NCBI GenBank assembly: GCA_047620505.1
Contig: JBLHKS010000046.1
Coordinates: 1-40,240, forward strand
DNA: 40,240 nucleotides
Direction of reading: 5' to 3'
Source of the DNA: JBLHKS01 sp047620505
Lineage (GTDB): Bacteria; Verrucomicrobiota; Verrucomicrobiia; Verrucomicrobiales; DEV007
Position numbers and translations under genes: made by a program. Below the pieces are notes generated by a model. It was not told the origin of the DNA and searched no databases. It was given only the letters and a program-made list of their open reading frames with translations. Below, piece by piece: positions 32,511 through 40,108 of this stretch (position 1 is its first letter; each line of letters opens with the position of its first letter).

Positions 32511-35500
32511 ATGAAGATTTTCCTACCTGTTTTTCTGGTTCTGCTCGCGCTGGCTCCAGCAGCTGCTGGCGCACCGAATGTGCTTTTCATCGCCATTGAC
32601 GACCTCCGACCCGAACTTGGCTGCTACGGCGTAGATGAAATTATTTCGCCTAACATTGATCGACTCGCAGCATCCGGCGTCCGGTTTGATCGTGCCTACT
32701 GTCAGGTGGCCGTCTGCAATCCGTCGCGCGTCAGCCTCCTGACGGGGCTGCGCCCGGATTCCGCGAAAGTCTGGACGCTCGACGTCCGATTTCGCGACAC
32801 CGTTCCTGACGTGATCACGCTGCCGCAGCACTTCAAACAGCACGGCTATCGAACGGTTTCTTACGGCAAGATTTTTCACAATCCCTGGCCTGACAACGTC
32901 TCCTGGAGCGAGCCTCACGAGTGGCCCAAGGGCTCGAAACTCTGGTCTAAGGATGCGAAAAAGCGCTTGGCTGAGTTCCGAGAGCAGATGCGGGCTGACG
33001 GTAAGAGCGAAGCCGCAATCAAGCGGATGCGTGGGCCTGCAACGGAGATTGTCGACATGCCTGATCATGAGCACATCGACGGCGCGATCGCGGAACAGGC
33101 TCTTGTCGCGATGCGTCGATTGGCGGGCCAGGATGAGCCGTTTTTTCTCGCAGCTGGCTTCGTTCGGCCTCACCTGCCTTTCGTCGTTCCTCGGAAATAT
33201 TGGGAGCTCTACGATCGCGAAAAAATCCCGCTTGAGGACGCGACGCTGCCCGCAGGTGCTCCGGATTTCGCAATGAACACGATGTACGAACTCCGTGATT
33301 ACATGGACTTCGCGGGCACTGCCGATCCTTGTAGCGGCTCGCTTTCGCTGGCGCAACAGAGGGAGTTGAAACACGGCTATCATGCCTCGGTTAGCTTCAT
33401 CGATGCGCAGGTCGGTCGGTTGCTGAATGAGTTGGAAACCCTTGGGATCGCCGACGATACGATCGTCGTGCTTTGGGGCGATCACGGCTGGAAACTCGGC
33501 GATCTCAACAGCTGGTGTAAGCAGACGAACTACGAAATCGACACCCGCGCGCCGCTGATCATTCGTGCCCCTGGCTCCAAAGGAAATGGTAAGGCCACAC
33601 GCTCGCTGGTTGAGTTTGTCGACGTCTACCCGACTTTGTGTGAACTCGCCGGCATCCAACAAGCGGATCATCTTGAAGGCGGTAGCCTTGTCGAGATTCT
33701 GAACGATTCAGCTCATGAGGTAAAAGACGCCGCCTTCAGCCAGTTTCGGCGGAGAAGCGGGGCGGACGACCTCATGGGTTACGCGATGCGGACTGACCGA
33801 TATCGATATGTCGAGTGGATCGATCGAGAGACGCGAAAGCCGATCGCCCACGAACTTTACGATCACGAAACGGATCCTAGCGAAGCCAAAAATATCGCAG
33901 CCGACCACCAGCAGCTGCTGACTGTGCTGAGTTCGCAGCTTTGGAAGACGCTGCCCGAGCCGCCGAAATTCACGGCACCAAAACCCAAACGGCCTGTGCT
34001 TCGCTTTCAAAATGAGCGCGATGAGACGCTCATCGTCCACTGGCTGGCAGACGATGGCAAGCCGCGCAAAGCTGGCGAGATCAAGCCCGGCGGGAGCTTG
34101 CGCCAGAACTCGACGAAGGGGCATCGCTTCCGAATTGAAGGCACGAAAAGCGATTTCCGGCGCGTTGTTCGCGTGACCAAAAAAGATGAGACGATCGTGC
34201 TCGCCGCTACCCCGGCCAAAGCGGAACGACCCAACATCGTGGTCATCATGGGGGACGACTGGTCGTGGCCGCACGCTGGAATTCTCGGCGATCCCGTCGT
34301 CAAAACGCCGACGTTTGACCGGATTGCTCGCGAAGGGGTGCTCTTTGAAAACGCGTATGTTTCTTCGCCGTCCTGCACGCCTTCGCGGTTTGCGGTCGCG
34401 ACGGGTCAGTACCATTGGCGGCTCGGCGAAGGCGATAGTCTCGGCGGCTCGCTCGCTACGGAAACTCCGGTCTATCCAGATCTGCTGGCTGACGCAGGTT
34501 ATGAAACCGGTTATTGCCGAAAGGGCGCCGGTCCGAGCAAGCACGTTTATCGAGGAAACGATCCGTTTGGACCGCGCTTTAAAGATTTCGACGAGTTCTT
34601 CGAGCAACGAGAATCAGGTACGCCATTCTGCTTCTGGTACGGTGCCGGCGAACCTCACCGGCCATACGATTGGCAAGCGAGTCTCGAGAGCGAAATGGAT
34701 CTGGCCAAAATCGCCGTGCCGGCTTGTCTGCCTGACAACGAAACTGTCCGAACTGACATCGGAGATTACTATTTGCGGGTCCAGAAGCTGGATCAACTCG
34801 CTGGTGAGATCGTCGCGCGCCTGGAAATGAATGGCGAACTGGAAAACACGATTGTCGTGATGACGGGCGACAACGGCATGCCCTTCCCACGATGCAAAGC
34901 CACTCTTTACGATCTCGGCACGCGCGCGCCGCTCGCGATTCGATGGGGCGGAGCGAAGGGTGCTCGAACCGTCGGAGGTTTCGTTTCGCTAACGGATCTT
35001 GCGCCGACTTTCCTGGAGGCTGCGGGCGTTCCGATCCCTTCGGTGATGACCGGAGTTTCTCTGATTCCTCAGCTGCAAGGCGAAAAATCCACAACCCGCG
35101 ATTTTGTCCTCACCGGCCGCGAGCGGCACGTCTATCCGTGGCCAGCGCGCGCAATCCGAACGCCGGACTTTCTCTTAATCCGAAACTTCGACCCAGCAAC
35201 CTGGCCAACTGGAGTCGCCTCGAACCGGGTTCCAAATTATGACTTCTCGAAAACACCTTGGCCGACGACACCGGGCGCATTTTCTTGGAATGTGGATCCC
35301 TCACCGACTAAGCAGTCGATGCAATTTCATTTCGAACATCCGCTGACTCATCTCGCATTCACCCTGCCGCCAGAAATTGAGCTTTACGATCTAGGCCGCG
35401 ATCCAGACCAAATGAAAAATGTCGCGGCCGATCCTGGCTACTCAGACGACTTGGATCGACTCTCTCAGATGCTGACCGAAAATCTTCGAAAAACCGGCGA

Positions 35501-35519
35501 TCCCAGAACGACTCCATGA
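32511..35519 (+). CDS. Secreted fusion of two sulfatases joined by a VHL-like beta domain
   Basis: 1002 residues from ATG 32511, which gives a signal peptide ending APAAAGA; upstream in-frame codons do not. First catalytic domain (about 22-480) resembles iduronate-2-sulfatase: IAIDDLRPELGCYG and the formylglycine motif CNPSR at Cys69. A linker (about 495-560, ETLIVHWLADDGKPRKAGEI then PGGSLRQNSTKGHRFRIEG) resembles the von Hippel-Lindau beta domain. The second domain (about 570-1000) resembles N-sulfoglucosamine sulfohydrolase: VVIMGDDWSWPHAG and CTPSR at Cys622. Both cysteines need conversion by a formylglycine-generating enzyme or anSME, not in the window. The fusion suggests successive desulfation of one polysaccharide. 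Stop overlaps the next start as ATGA. Confidence 0.9.
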   Translation: MKIFLPVFLVLLALAPAAAGAPNVLFIAIDDLRPELGCYGVDEIISPNIDRLAASGVRFDRAYCQVAVCNPSRVSLLTGLRPDSAKVWTLDVRFRDTVPDVITLPQHFKQHGYRTVSYGKIFHNPWPDNVSWSEPHEWPKGSKLWSKDAKKRLAEFREQMRADGKSEAAIKRMRGPATEIVDMPDHEHIDGAIAEQALVAMRRLAGQDEPFFLAAGFVRPHLPFVVPRKYWELYDREKIPLEDATLPAGAPDFAMNTMYELRDYMDFAGTADPCSGSLSLAQQRELKHGYHASVSFIDAQVGRLLNELETLGIADDTIVVLWGDHGWKLGDLNSWCKQTNYEIDTRAPLIIRAPGSKGNGKATRSLVEFVDVYPTLCELAGIQQADHLEGGSLVEILNDSAHEVKDAAFSQFRRRSGADDLMGYAMRTDRYRYVEWIDRETRKPIAHELYDHETDPSEAKNIAADHQQLLTVLSSQLWKTLPEPPKFTAPKPKRPVLRFQNERDETLIVHWLADDGKPRKAGEIKPGGSLRQNSTKGHRFRIEGTKSDFRRVVRVTKKDETIVLAATPAKAERPNIVVIMGDDWSWPHAGILGDPVVKTPTFDRIAREGVLFENAYVSSPSCTPSRFAVATGQYHWRLGEGDSLGGSLATETPVYPDLLADAGYETGYCRKGAGPSKHVYRGNDPFGPRFKDFDEFFEQRESGTPFCFWYGAGEPHRPYDWQASLESEMDLAKIAVPACLPDNETVRTDIGDYYLRVQKLDQLAGEIVARLEMNGELENTIVVMTGDNGMPFPRCKATLYDLGTRAPLAIRWGGAKGARTVGGFVSLTDLAPTFLEAAGVPIPSVMTGVSLIPQLQGEKSTTRDFVLTGRERHVYPWPARAIRTPDFLLIRNFDPATWPTGVASNRVPNYDFSKTPWPTTPGAFSWNVDPSPTKQSMQFHFEHPLTHLAFTLPPEIELYDLGRDPDQMKNVAADPGYSDDLDRLSQMLTENLRKTGDPRTTP

Positions 35520-36502
35520 AATCTTTTGTCCTAACAGAAACCCACAAACCACTCGAAATCGAAGAGCGACCCGGCCTCGAACCCGCTCCCGGCGAGGTCG
35601 TCGTTCAGCTCAAAGCGGCCGCGCTGAATCGCCGTGATTTCTGGATCACTCAAGGAATGTATCCGGGAATCGAGCTGCCGATCGTGCTCGGCTCGGACGG
35701 CGCTGGCGTGGTCTCAAAAATCGGAGCCGGCGTCGATTCATCGTGGCTGAGCAAGGACGTCATCATCAATCCGGGCTTCGATTGGGGCTCTTCGGAATCG
35801 GCGCAAGCGGACGAGTTCACGATTCTTGGTTTGCCGCGTAACGGGACGTTCGCCACCGAGGTTTCTGCACCGGTTTCCCAGCTCCATCAGAAGCCAAGCG
35901 GGCTCGATTGGAAATCAGCAGCTGCTGTCCCGCTCGCAGGCGTTACGGCCTACCGAGCCGTCTTCAGCCAGGGAAAACTCGCAGCAGGCGAAACGGTCCT
36001 GATCAGCGGAGTCGGCGGCGGCGTAGCGACCTTCGCGCTGCAATTTGCGGTCGCGGCGGGGGCTGAGGTCTGGGTGACTTCCTCGTCAGCTGAGAAAATC
36101 GAGCGCGCTGTCGGCCTCGGCGCGAAAGGCGGGTTCAACTATCGAGAAGACGGTTGGGAGAATACTTGTCCGCCTGCTGATTTGATCATCGACAGCGCTG
36201 CCGGGTCGGGTTACGCGAATCTTGTGGCGCTGGCCGCCCAAGGCGGGCGAATTGTGAATTACGGATCGACCACGGGGCCGCCGGAGAAGCTCGACATGTT
36301 CAAAGTCTTCTGGAAACAGCTCAGCTTGATTGGATCGACGATGGGCTCTCCAACCAACTTTGCCGGGATGCTTAGCTTTGTCGAAAAACACAAAATCGAG
36401 CCCGTCATCGATGCGACGTTTCCGCTTGAGGACTGCAATCGCGCGCTTCAGCAAATGGAGAGTTCGCCGCAATTCGGAAAATACGTTCTCCAGATCGCCT
36501 AA
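35516..36502 (+). CDS. MDR-family quinone oxidoreductase / zinc-less alcohol dehydrogenase
   Basis: 328 residues of the medium-chain dehydrogenase superfamily: a GroES-like N-terminal domain (LKAAALNRRDFWITQGMYPG, LGSDGAGVV) and a Rossmann domain with GVGGGVATFALQFAVAAGA as cofactor loop. The structural- and catalytic-zinc cysteines of true alcohol dehydrogenases are absent, so a quinone-oxidoreductase-like, NADPH-dependent enzyme is more likely. ATG 35516 overlaps the sulfatase stop (ATGA), indicating translational coupling; the functional link to sulfated-glycan use is not obvious. The palindrome at 35917 encodes the Ala run in the conserved KSAAAVPLAGVTAY motif. Confidence 0.88.
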   Translation: MKSFVLTETHKPLEIEERPGLEPAPGEVVVQLKAAALNRRDFWITQGMYPGIELPIVLGSDGAGVVSKIGAGVDSSWLSKDVIINPGFDWGSSESAQADEFTILGLPRNGTFATEVSAPVSQLHQKPSGLDWKSAAAVPLAGVTAYRAVFSQGKLAAGETVLISGVGGGVATFALQFAVAAGAEVWVTSSSAEKIERAVGLGAKGGFNYREDGWENTCPPADLIIDSAAGSGYANLVALAAQGGRIVNYGSTTGPPEKLDMFKVFWKQLSLIGSTMGSPTNFAGMLSFVEKHKIEPVIDATFPLEDCNRALQQMESSPQFGKYVLQIA

Positions 36503-36510
36503 GCGAAAAT

Positions 36511-36549
36511 CAGGCTCACCCGCCCGCGTTGTGCGAGCGAGTGAGCCTG
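36511..36549. terminator. Hairpin between convergent genes
   Basis: Perfect nine-pair stem CAGGCTCAC (36511-36519) with GTGAGCCTG (36541-36549), enclosing a 21-base loop. It sits in the 57-base gap between the convergent stops at 36502 and 36560, so it can serve both. There is no long T run, so termination may be inefficient or factor-assisted. Confidence 0.6.
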
Positions 36550-36559
36550 TCCAAACCGA

Positions 36560-36967
36560 CTATTCTTCAGTTACGACGCGGAATCGCAACATCGGGACGC
36601 GCTTGCGCCTCACCGATGCGGCCAAACTTGCGCGCAGCGTGCCGGAAGCGGCGTTCAACGCGGCGTGGATCCGATCGAGTTGATCAGCATCCGCACAGCG
36701 CGTTGTGACGACGACTTGCAGAACTTGCGCTCCGCTCACCGGCCGAACTTCGCAAACCGAAACGCCCTCAAGCGTCGGATCGGCAACATCGATCGCGATT
36801 GCGAGATCGAGCGCCCGCCGCGCCTCTTTGCAGAGTCGCCGAGCGGAGTGATTCGGTTTGTATGCGTACTGCGATCGATCCTCGCGGTTAGGATTTTCGC
36901 CATCGCCTTCGCGTAGCGTCTCGCAGACATCCTGATGGTCGACGAGAAGATTCTTCTTCTTTTTCAT
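36560..36967 (-). CDS. rbfA: RbfA-like ribosome-binding factor
   Basis: 135 residues from ATG 36967, where a lysine-rich MKKKKNLLVDHQDV begins; a longer frame upstream lacks family character. The wording DPTLEGVSVCEVRPVSGAQVLQVVV, then LNAASGTLRASLAASVRRKRVPMLRF, follows the KH-like RbfA pattern (DPRL..V.VT, then A.G.LR..LA..L..R..P.L.F). RbfA matures the 16S 5' end and binds the 30S subunit. It is usually found with infB, nusA or truB; here it stands downstream of moxR instead. The N-terminal lysine extension is unusual. Confidence 0.75.
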   Translation of the reverse strand: MKKKKNLLVDHQDVCETLREGDGENPNREDRSQYAYKPNHSARRLCKEARRALDLAIAIDVADPTLEGVSVCEVRPVSGAQVLQVVVTTRCADADQLDRIHAALNAASGTLRASLAASVRRKRVPMLRFRVVTEE

Positions 36968-37068
36968 AACAACAAATGCGTTAGTTTTCAGACTGAGTTC
37001 GAGAGAACTCGGGAAAGACGGAAAACGGCGCAGTTCGGCTGAATCGCGGGACTCGTTACCGAACCGCG

Positions 37069-37119
37069 TCAAGCCGCAAAGGGCGGGAGAAAAAGAATCT
37101 GTGGAGCAAAATCGAGCAT
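37069..37119 (-). CDS. Possible 16-residue leader peptide
   Basis: ATG 37119 opens a frame MLDFAPQILFLPPFAA ending TGA at 37069. It is preceded at five bases by GAGGAGG, the strongest Shine-Dalgarno-like sequence noticed in the window. That sequence is base-paired in a hairpin (37125-37145). The frame lies about 100 bases upstream of the rbfA-like start, on the same strand. It may be a regulatory leader or a chance frame. Confidence 0.35.
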   Translation of the reverse strand: MLDFAPQILFLPPFAA

Positions 37120-37124
37120 GATCG

Positions 37125-37145
37125 CCTCCTCGTTTGATGAGGAGG
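37125..37145 (-). promoter_or_regulatory. Hairpin sequestering a GAGGAGG ribosome-binding site
   Basis: Seven-pair perfect stem CCTCCTC / GAGGAGG with a seven-base loop in the moxR-rbfA gap. Read on the minus strand, the 3' arm is the Shine-Dalgarno of the 16-residue frame, so folding would hide it. It could equally be a short terminator after moxR. Confidence 0.4.
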
Positions 37146-37194
37146 GATATTCGGCCGAAGCTCGCGTTCTGCAAGCGCTTGATTCCAGAACCAA

Positions 37195-38238
37195 TCAGGG
37201 AACGGCAAGCGTATTCAGGATTTCCTGAATGATCTGTTCGCTGGTCACGTTCTCCGCTTCGGCTTCGTAAGTCAGGAGAATCCGGTGACGCAGAACGTCG
37301 TAAGCGAGGTCCTTGATGTCCTGCGGAATCACAAATCCGCGCCCAGCGAGGTAGGCCCGCGCGCGAGCCGCCAGCGTCAGATTGATCGTGCCACGAGGCG
37401 AAGCACCGGACCGAATCAGCGGCTTGAGACGCTCGTTAACGACCTCCGGATAGCGCGTCGCATGAATAATGTTAACGATGTAATTCTTAATCGAATCATC
37501 GATGTAAATCGTATTCACCAAGCCGCGCGCTTCGAGAACTGTCTCCGGCGTCACGATCTGCTGAGTCTCCGGCGGCTTAGCCGAAGTTGACATCATGTCC
37601 AGAATCTGGCGCTCTTCTTCCGGCGACGGATAGCCGACCGTCACCTTCAGTAAAAATCGGTCGAGCTGCGCTTCTGGAAGCTGGTAAGTCCCCTCCTGAT
37701 CGATCGGGTTCTGCGTCGCGAGCACAAGGAACGGATCCGGGAGTTTGTAGGTGTTTTCGCCGATCGTAACCTGCCGTTCCTGCATCGCCTCAAGCAACGC
37801 ACTCTGGACCTTGGCCGGGGCGCGGTTGATTTCGTCCGCGAGGATCAGGTTCGAGAAAATCGGCCCGAGCTTAGGCGAAAACTCGCCGTCATTCGGATTG
37901 TAAATCATCGTGCCGAGCAAGTCAGCCGGCAGCAGATCGGGCGTGAACTGGAATCGTTGGAAATCGACGGCGAGACAGCCGCTGAGAGCTTTAATCGTCA
38001 GAGTTTTGGCCAGACCGGGAACGCCCTCGAGCAAAACGTGGCCGTTGGCAAGCAAACCGACGAGCAACCGATCCACCAGCAGCTGCTGGCCGATGAGAAC
38101 CTTCGCCATCTCGGCTTTCAGCTCATCGACCCAGCCGGATTGCGCTTCGATCTGCGCGGTGAGCGCGTTGGTGTCGACCTGGTGCGCGGAGCTGGATTGA
38201 TGCGGCGGCGGGGGAGTTTTCGATACGAGTTTCGGCAT
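37195..38238 (-). CDS. MoxR-family AAA+ ATPase
   Basis: 347 residues from ATG 38238; an upstream in-frame ATG (38331) would add 31 residues not typical of the family. AAA+ motifs: Walker A GVPGLAKT (72-79), Walker B LADEINRAP (Asp135-Glu136), sensor 1 ATQNPIDQEGTYQLPEAQLD, and the MoxR helical C-terminus (PLIRSGASPRGTINL). MoxR ATPases act as chaperones that assemble or activate metal- or VWA-domain partners and normally precede DUF58 and VWA genes. Those partners are not seen downstream, where the rbfA-like gene follows, so the cluster is split or the partners are elsewhere. Palindrome at 38078 (GQQLLVD), directly before the AAA+ core. Confidence 0.92.
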   Translation of the reverse strand: MPKLVSKTPPPPHQSSSAHQVDTNALTAQIEAQSGWVDELKAEMAKVLIGQQLLVDRLLVGLLANGHVLLEGVPGLAKTLTIKALSGCLAVDFQRFQFTPDLLPADLLGTMIYNPNDGEFSPKLGPIFSNLILADEINRAPAKVQSALLEAMQERQVTIGENTYKLPDPFLVLATQNPIDQEGTYQLPEAQLDRFLLKVTVGYPSPEEERQILDMMSTSAKPPETQQIVTPETVLEARGLVNTIYIDDSIKNYIVNIIHATRYPEVVNERLKPLIRSGASPRGTINLTLAARARAYLAGRGFVIPQDIKDLAYDVLRHRILLTYEAEAENVTSEQIIQEILNTLAVP

Positions 38239-38971
38239 GACTGAGTGGGAAGTCGGCAATCTGTCTAGAGTTCGGGAAAGATCAAATGGATGCTCGGCCC
38301 GATAATTGCCTACGGCGATGCTCAACGCCAAATCGCTGACGATCGGGCCCCTCCGTTTCGGCGTCTCCGACCTTCAAGTGAACCCGAGTCATCGCGCGCA
38401 CCAAAGCCTTGAAGGCGGCGTTTTGCGGCACCGGAGGTCCGCGATTCAGCAGATTCGCTGCGCTTCAAACCACCCGCCCTCGACCGGGAACTCGCACCTG
38501 GTCAGGCCCTCGGTGACCGTCTCGTCCAGCTTCGCGCTCAGCTAAAGAGAAAGCCGCTTGGTCTCGGGAAGATCCAGCCTTGAGTCCCCGCAAAGGCCTC
38601 CGTCGTGGGCACAAACCCATTCGACGGAATTAAAACCGGGTTCCGGCCGTTTGGGCGCATCTCGACGGTAAATCCAACAGTTACTGGCTGGAGCAACCTT
38701 GCACCAGCGGTCAAACGGCTGCCCGGAATCTCAGCGAAGCTTGATTGTCCGATATGATAAAAACCATATCGGGCAATCAAGATGAGTCGACCGTAAAGCA
38801 GATTATAACAAAAAAGAGTGGCTTTATTCTGTGCCCTGCATTGCGATTAAATCCACTACACCCTCGTTACCAGCGCCTTACATAAAGGTGCCTAATGTCG
38901 GATTTGTGATATCAGTTCTCCTGACTTGATATGACTTCGAACTAATAACACTGTTCTCCCAAGAAATTCCC
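38239..38971. other. Gene-poor stretch upstream of moxR
   Basis: 733 bases with no convincing gene. The first 300 are GC-rich with short open frames on both strands (up to about 80 codons) that I could not match to any family and that may be decayed coding sequence. A strong hairpin lies at 38740-38781. From about 38785 to 38971 the DNA is distinctly AT-richer and probably holds promoters for 38972 onward, though no clean -35/-10 pair was identified. Confidence 0.6.
38740..38781. repeat. 17-bp inverted repeat hairpin
   Basis: Left arm CTTGATTGTCCGATATG (38740-38756) and right arm CATATCGGGCAATCAAG (38765-38781) pair along all 17 positions, with one G-T wobble, around an 8-base A-rich loop. 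It could be a transposon-end remnant, an operator or a terminator; there is no T run after it. It marks the change from GC-rich to AT-richer DNA. Confidence 0.75.
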
Positions 38972-39529
38972 ATGCGATGCGTGACCGACATAGAAGTCTC
39001 CGAATGGTTGTGCGAACGTTCGGTGCCCGAAGATCCGTATCGCGGCGATACGACTCCGGATCACTACGTCCAGTTCTACACTCCATCAGCGCATCGGCGA
39101 CTGGATGCGTTTGTGCGACACTATTACGAACGGATCATTCCTGATTCAGAGACGATGGTTCACATGACTGACTGGGGGCTCTACCTGCCGAGCGAGATGA
39201 TCGCGATTGTGGGGGTTCGTTCGAGCATCGATGAGAAGCGACGGCTGATAGATGCCCCGGGCCACTGGATGACTTCCGCTGAGAACGAGACGGGCATATC
39301 GCTTCTCAGTCTCTCCGCGTCGTTTGCTTGGAGTTCCTACCTGTATTGCCCAACTCAGCGATCAACACTTTATAATTGGGAGGGAGAAATATTTGATTTT
39401 TGGACAGATAGCGTTGCCGCCGTCGATGAGCTGAAGTTGATCATGAAACAATTCGGCCTCGCCGAAACAGCCAAGGGAGAACAAGACGCTGGACACCTAG
39501 ACCTGACCCGCCGCGAGTCGGATACGTGA
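38972..39529 (+). CDS. Hypothetical protein, accessory region
   Basis: 185 residues, no signal peptide or membrane segment. Not recognised. Aromatic-rich, with HYVQFYTPSAHRRLDAFV, HMTDWGLYLPSEM and a C-terminal NWEGEIFDFWTDSVAAVDEL helix. Size, composition and the company of another orphan gene resemble immunity-type proteins of polymorphic toxin loci, but this is a weak guess. Base composition is lower in GC than the genes to its left and the palindromic AGCAGCTGCT is missing, both consistent with recent acquisition. Confidence 0.6.
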   Translation: MRCVTDIEVSEWLCERSVPEDPYRGDTTPDHYVQFYTPSAHRRLDAFVRHYYERIIPDSETMVHMTDWGLYLPSEMIAIVGVRSSIDEKRRLIDAPGHWMTSAENETGISLLSLSASFAWSSYLYCPTQRSTLYNWEGEIFDFWTDSVAAVDELKLIMKQFGLAETAKGEQDAGHLDLTRRESDT

Positions 39530-39614
39530 TGGCAATACGAAGCTTTAGCCTTCAATCAATGCTCGCCCTCAGGTCCGGTCTGGGTCGGCTTTTGCGTTAT
39601 CCAAAACAGACCCG

Positions 39615-40022
39615 ATGATTCGATGGGATGCGAAATCAGTCGAAAAGATAATCGGAGCAGAATTCGCTCTGCTTGATCATCAGGAGAAACCATTCGAATT
39701 CCGCGAAGCAAATTTCGAGGTAGGAGCCCTGAAATATTGTTTAAGCATCTGTCCTGTTACCGAACATGTTTGGTTGAGGGCAGATTCTCAAAAACCTGAT
39801 CAAGCAGTCCCTGCATTTGAATTTTCGTTCCGCTGTGATCGTATACGAACAGGATCTGGTGGATACAATTCAGAAGCAGTTTACTTCGACTTCAGCGGTG
39901 GCTGCAGCACCATTTCGACCAAGCACTACCGATTGGTTTTAGATCGCCTTCCCTCCGGAAGTCTCTATATTTGGCCGATTATTGGCAGTTCCGACGCGCC
40001 TCTAGAGGACTCCACGCAGTAA
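39615..40022 (+). CDS. Hypothetical protein, accessory region
   Basis: 135 residues starting MIRWDAKSVEKIIGAEF. No recognised family, signal peptide or membrane segment. Beta-rich pattern with FEFREANFEVGALKYCLSI and a C-terminal YRLVLDRLPSGSLYIWPI. It follows the previous orphan gene by 85 bases on the same strand and may share its transcript. Its stop lies only about 15 bases before the predicted end of a group II intron on the other strand, so the intron may have inserted just after this gene. Confidence 0.5.
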   Translation: MIRWDAKSVEKIIGAEFALLDHQEKPFEFREANFEVGALKYCLSICPVTEHVWLRADSQKPDQAVPAFEFSFRCDRIRTGSGGYNSEAVYFDFSGGCSTISTKHYRLVLDRLPSGSLYIWPIIGSSDAPLEDSTQ

Positions 40023-40037
40023 TCCAAAACTAGGCTA

Positions 40038-40108
40038 ATCGGGTAGGAACGGGGTTTGAACCCGCTCCCCCCACACCACCCGGCATGCGGGTCCGCACCG
40101 GGCGGTTC
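40038..40108 (-). other. Group II intron 3' end (domains V and VI)
   Basis: On the minus strand, ACCGCCCGG (40106-40098) pairs with CCGGGTGGT (40083-40075), enclosing a shorter stem TGCG/CGCA with a two-base 3' bulge. This is the layout of domain V. A second hairpin follows (GGGGGGAGCGGG with CCCCGTTCCTACCC, 40072-40041), matching domain VI, and ends in CCGAT. The sequence is of the kind commonly seen just after intron-encoded reverse transcriptase genes. The rest of the intron would lie beyond the right edge. Confidence 0.6.

Larger units (their letters stand above)
572..38087. repeat. Dispersed palindrome AGCAGCTGCT, 21 exact copies
   Basis: Exact copies begin at 572, 1634, 2279, 3329, 5104, 6175, 9042, 12937, 15741, 18854, 19879, 20639, 21777, 24206, 25725, 26660, 30038, 32558, 33910, 35917 and 38078. 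In nearly every copy the flanking bases are C or G on both sides. All lie inside coding sequence: 14 are read as Gln-Leu-Leu, 7 as Ala-Ala-Ala and none in the third frame. Single-mismatch copies occur at 9821, 13933, 13999, 16989, 27611 and 29604. The core CAGCTG is the PvuII site. Confidence 0.9.

Noticed and set aside
572..38087. AGCAGCTGCT as a mere product of common Gln-Leu-Leu codons
   Set aside because: One third of the copies are read as Ala-Ala-Ala, and flanking codons differ. Codon preference alone would not make the same 10-mer in both frames, though a codon-shuffle test is still needed.
38306..38545. Short plus-strand frame of 79 codons upstream of moxR
   Set aside because: No family resemblance, no clear ribosome-binding site, and alternative frames are equally open. 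Possibly decayed coding sequence.
38538..38780. Minus-strand frame of 80 codons
   Set aside because: It begins inside the 38740-38781 hairpin and has no recognisable motif.
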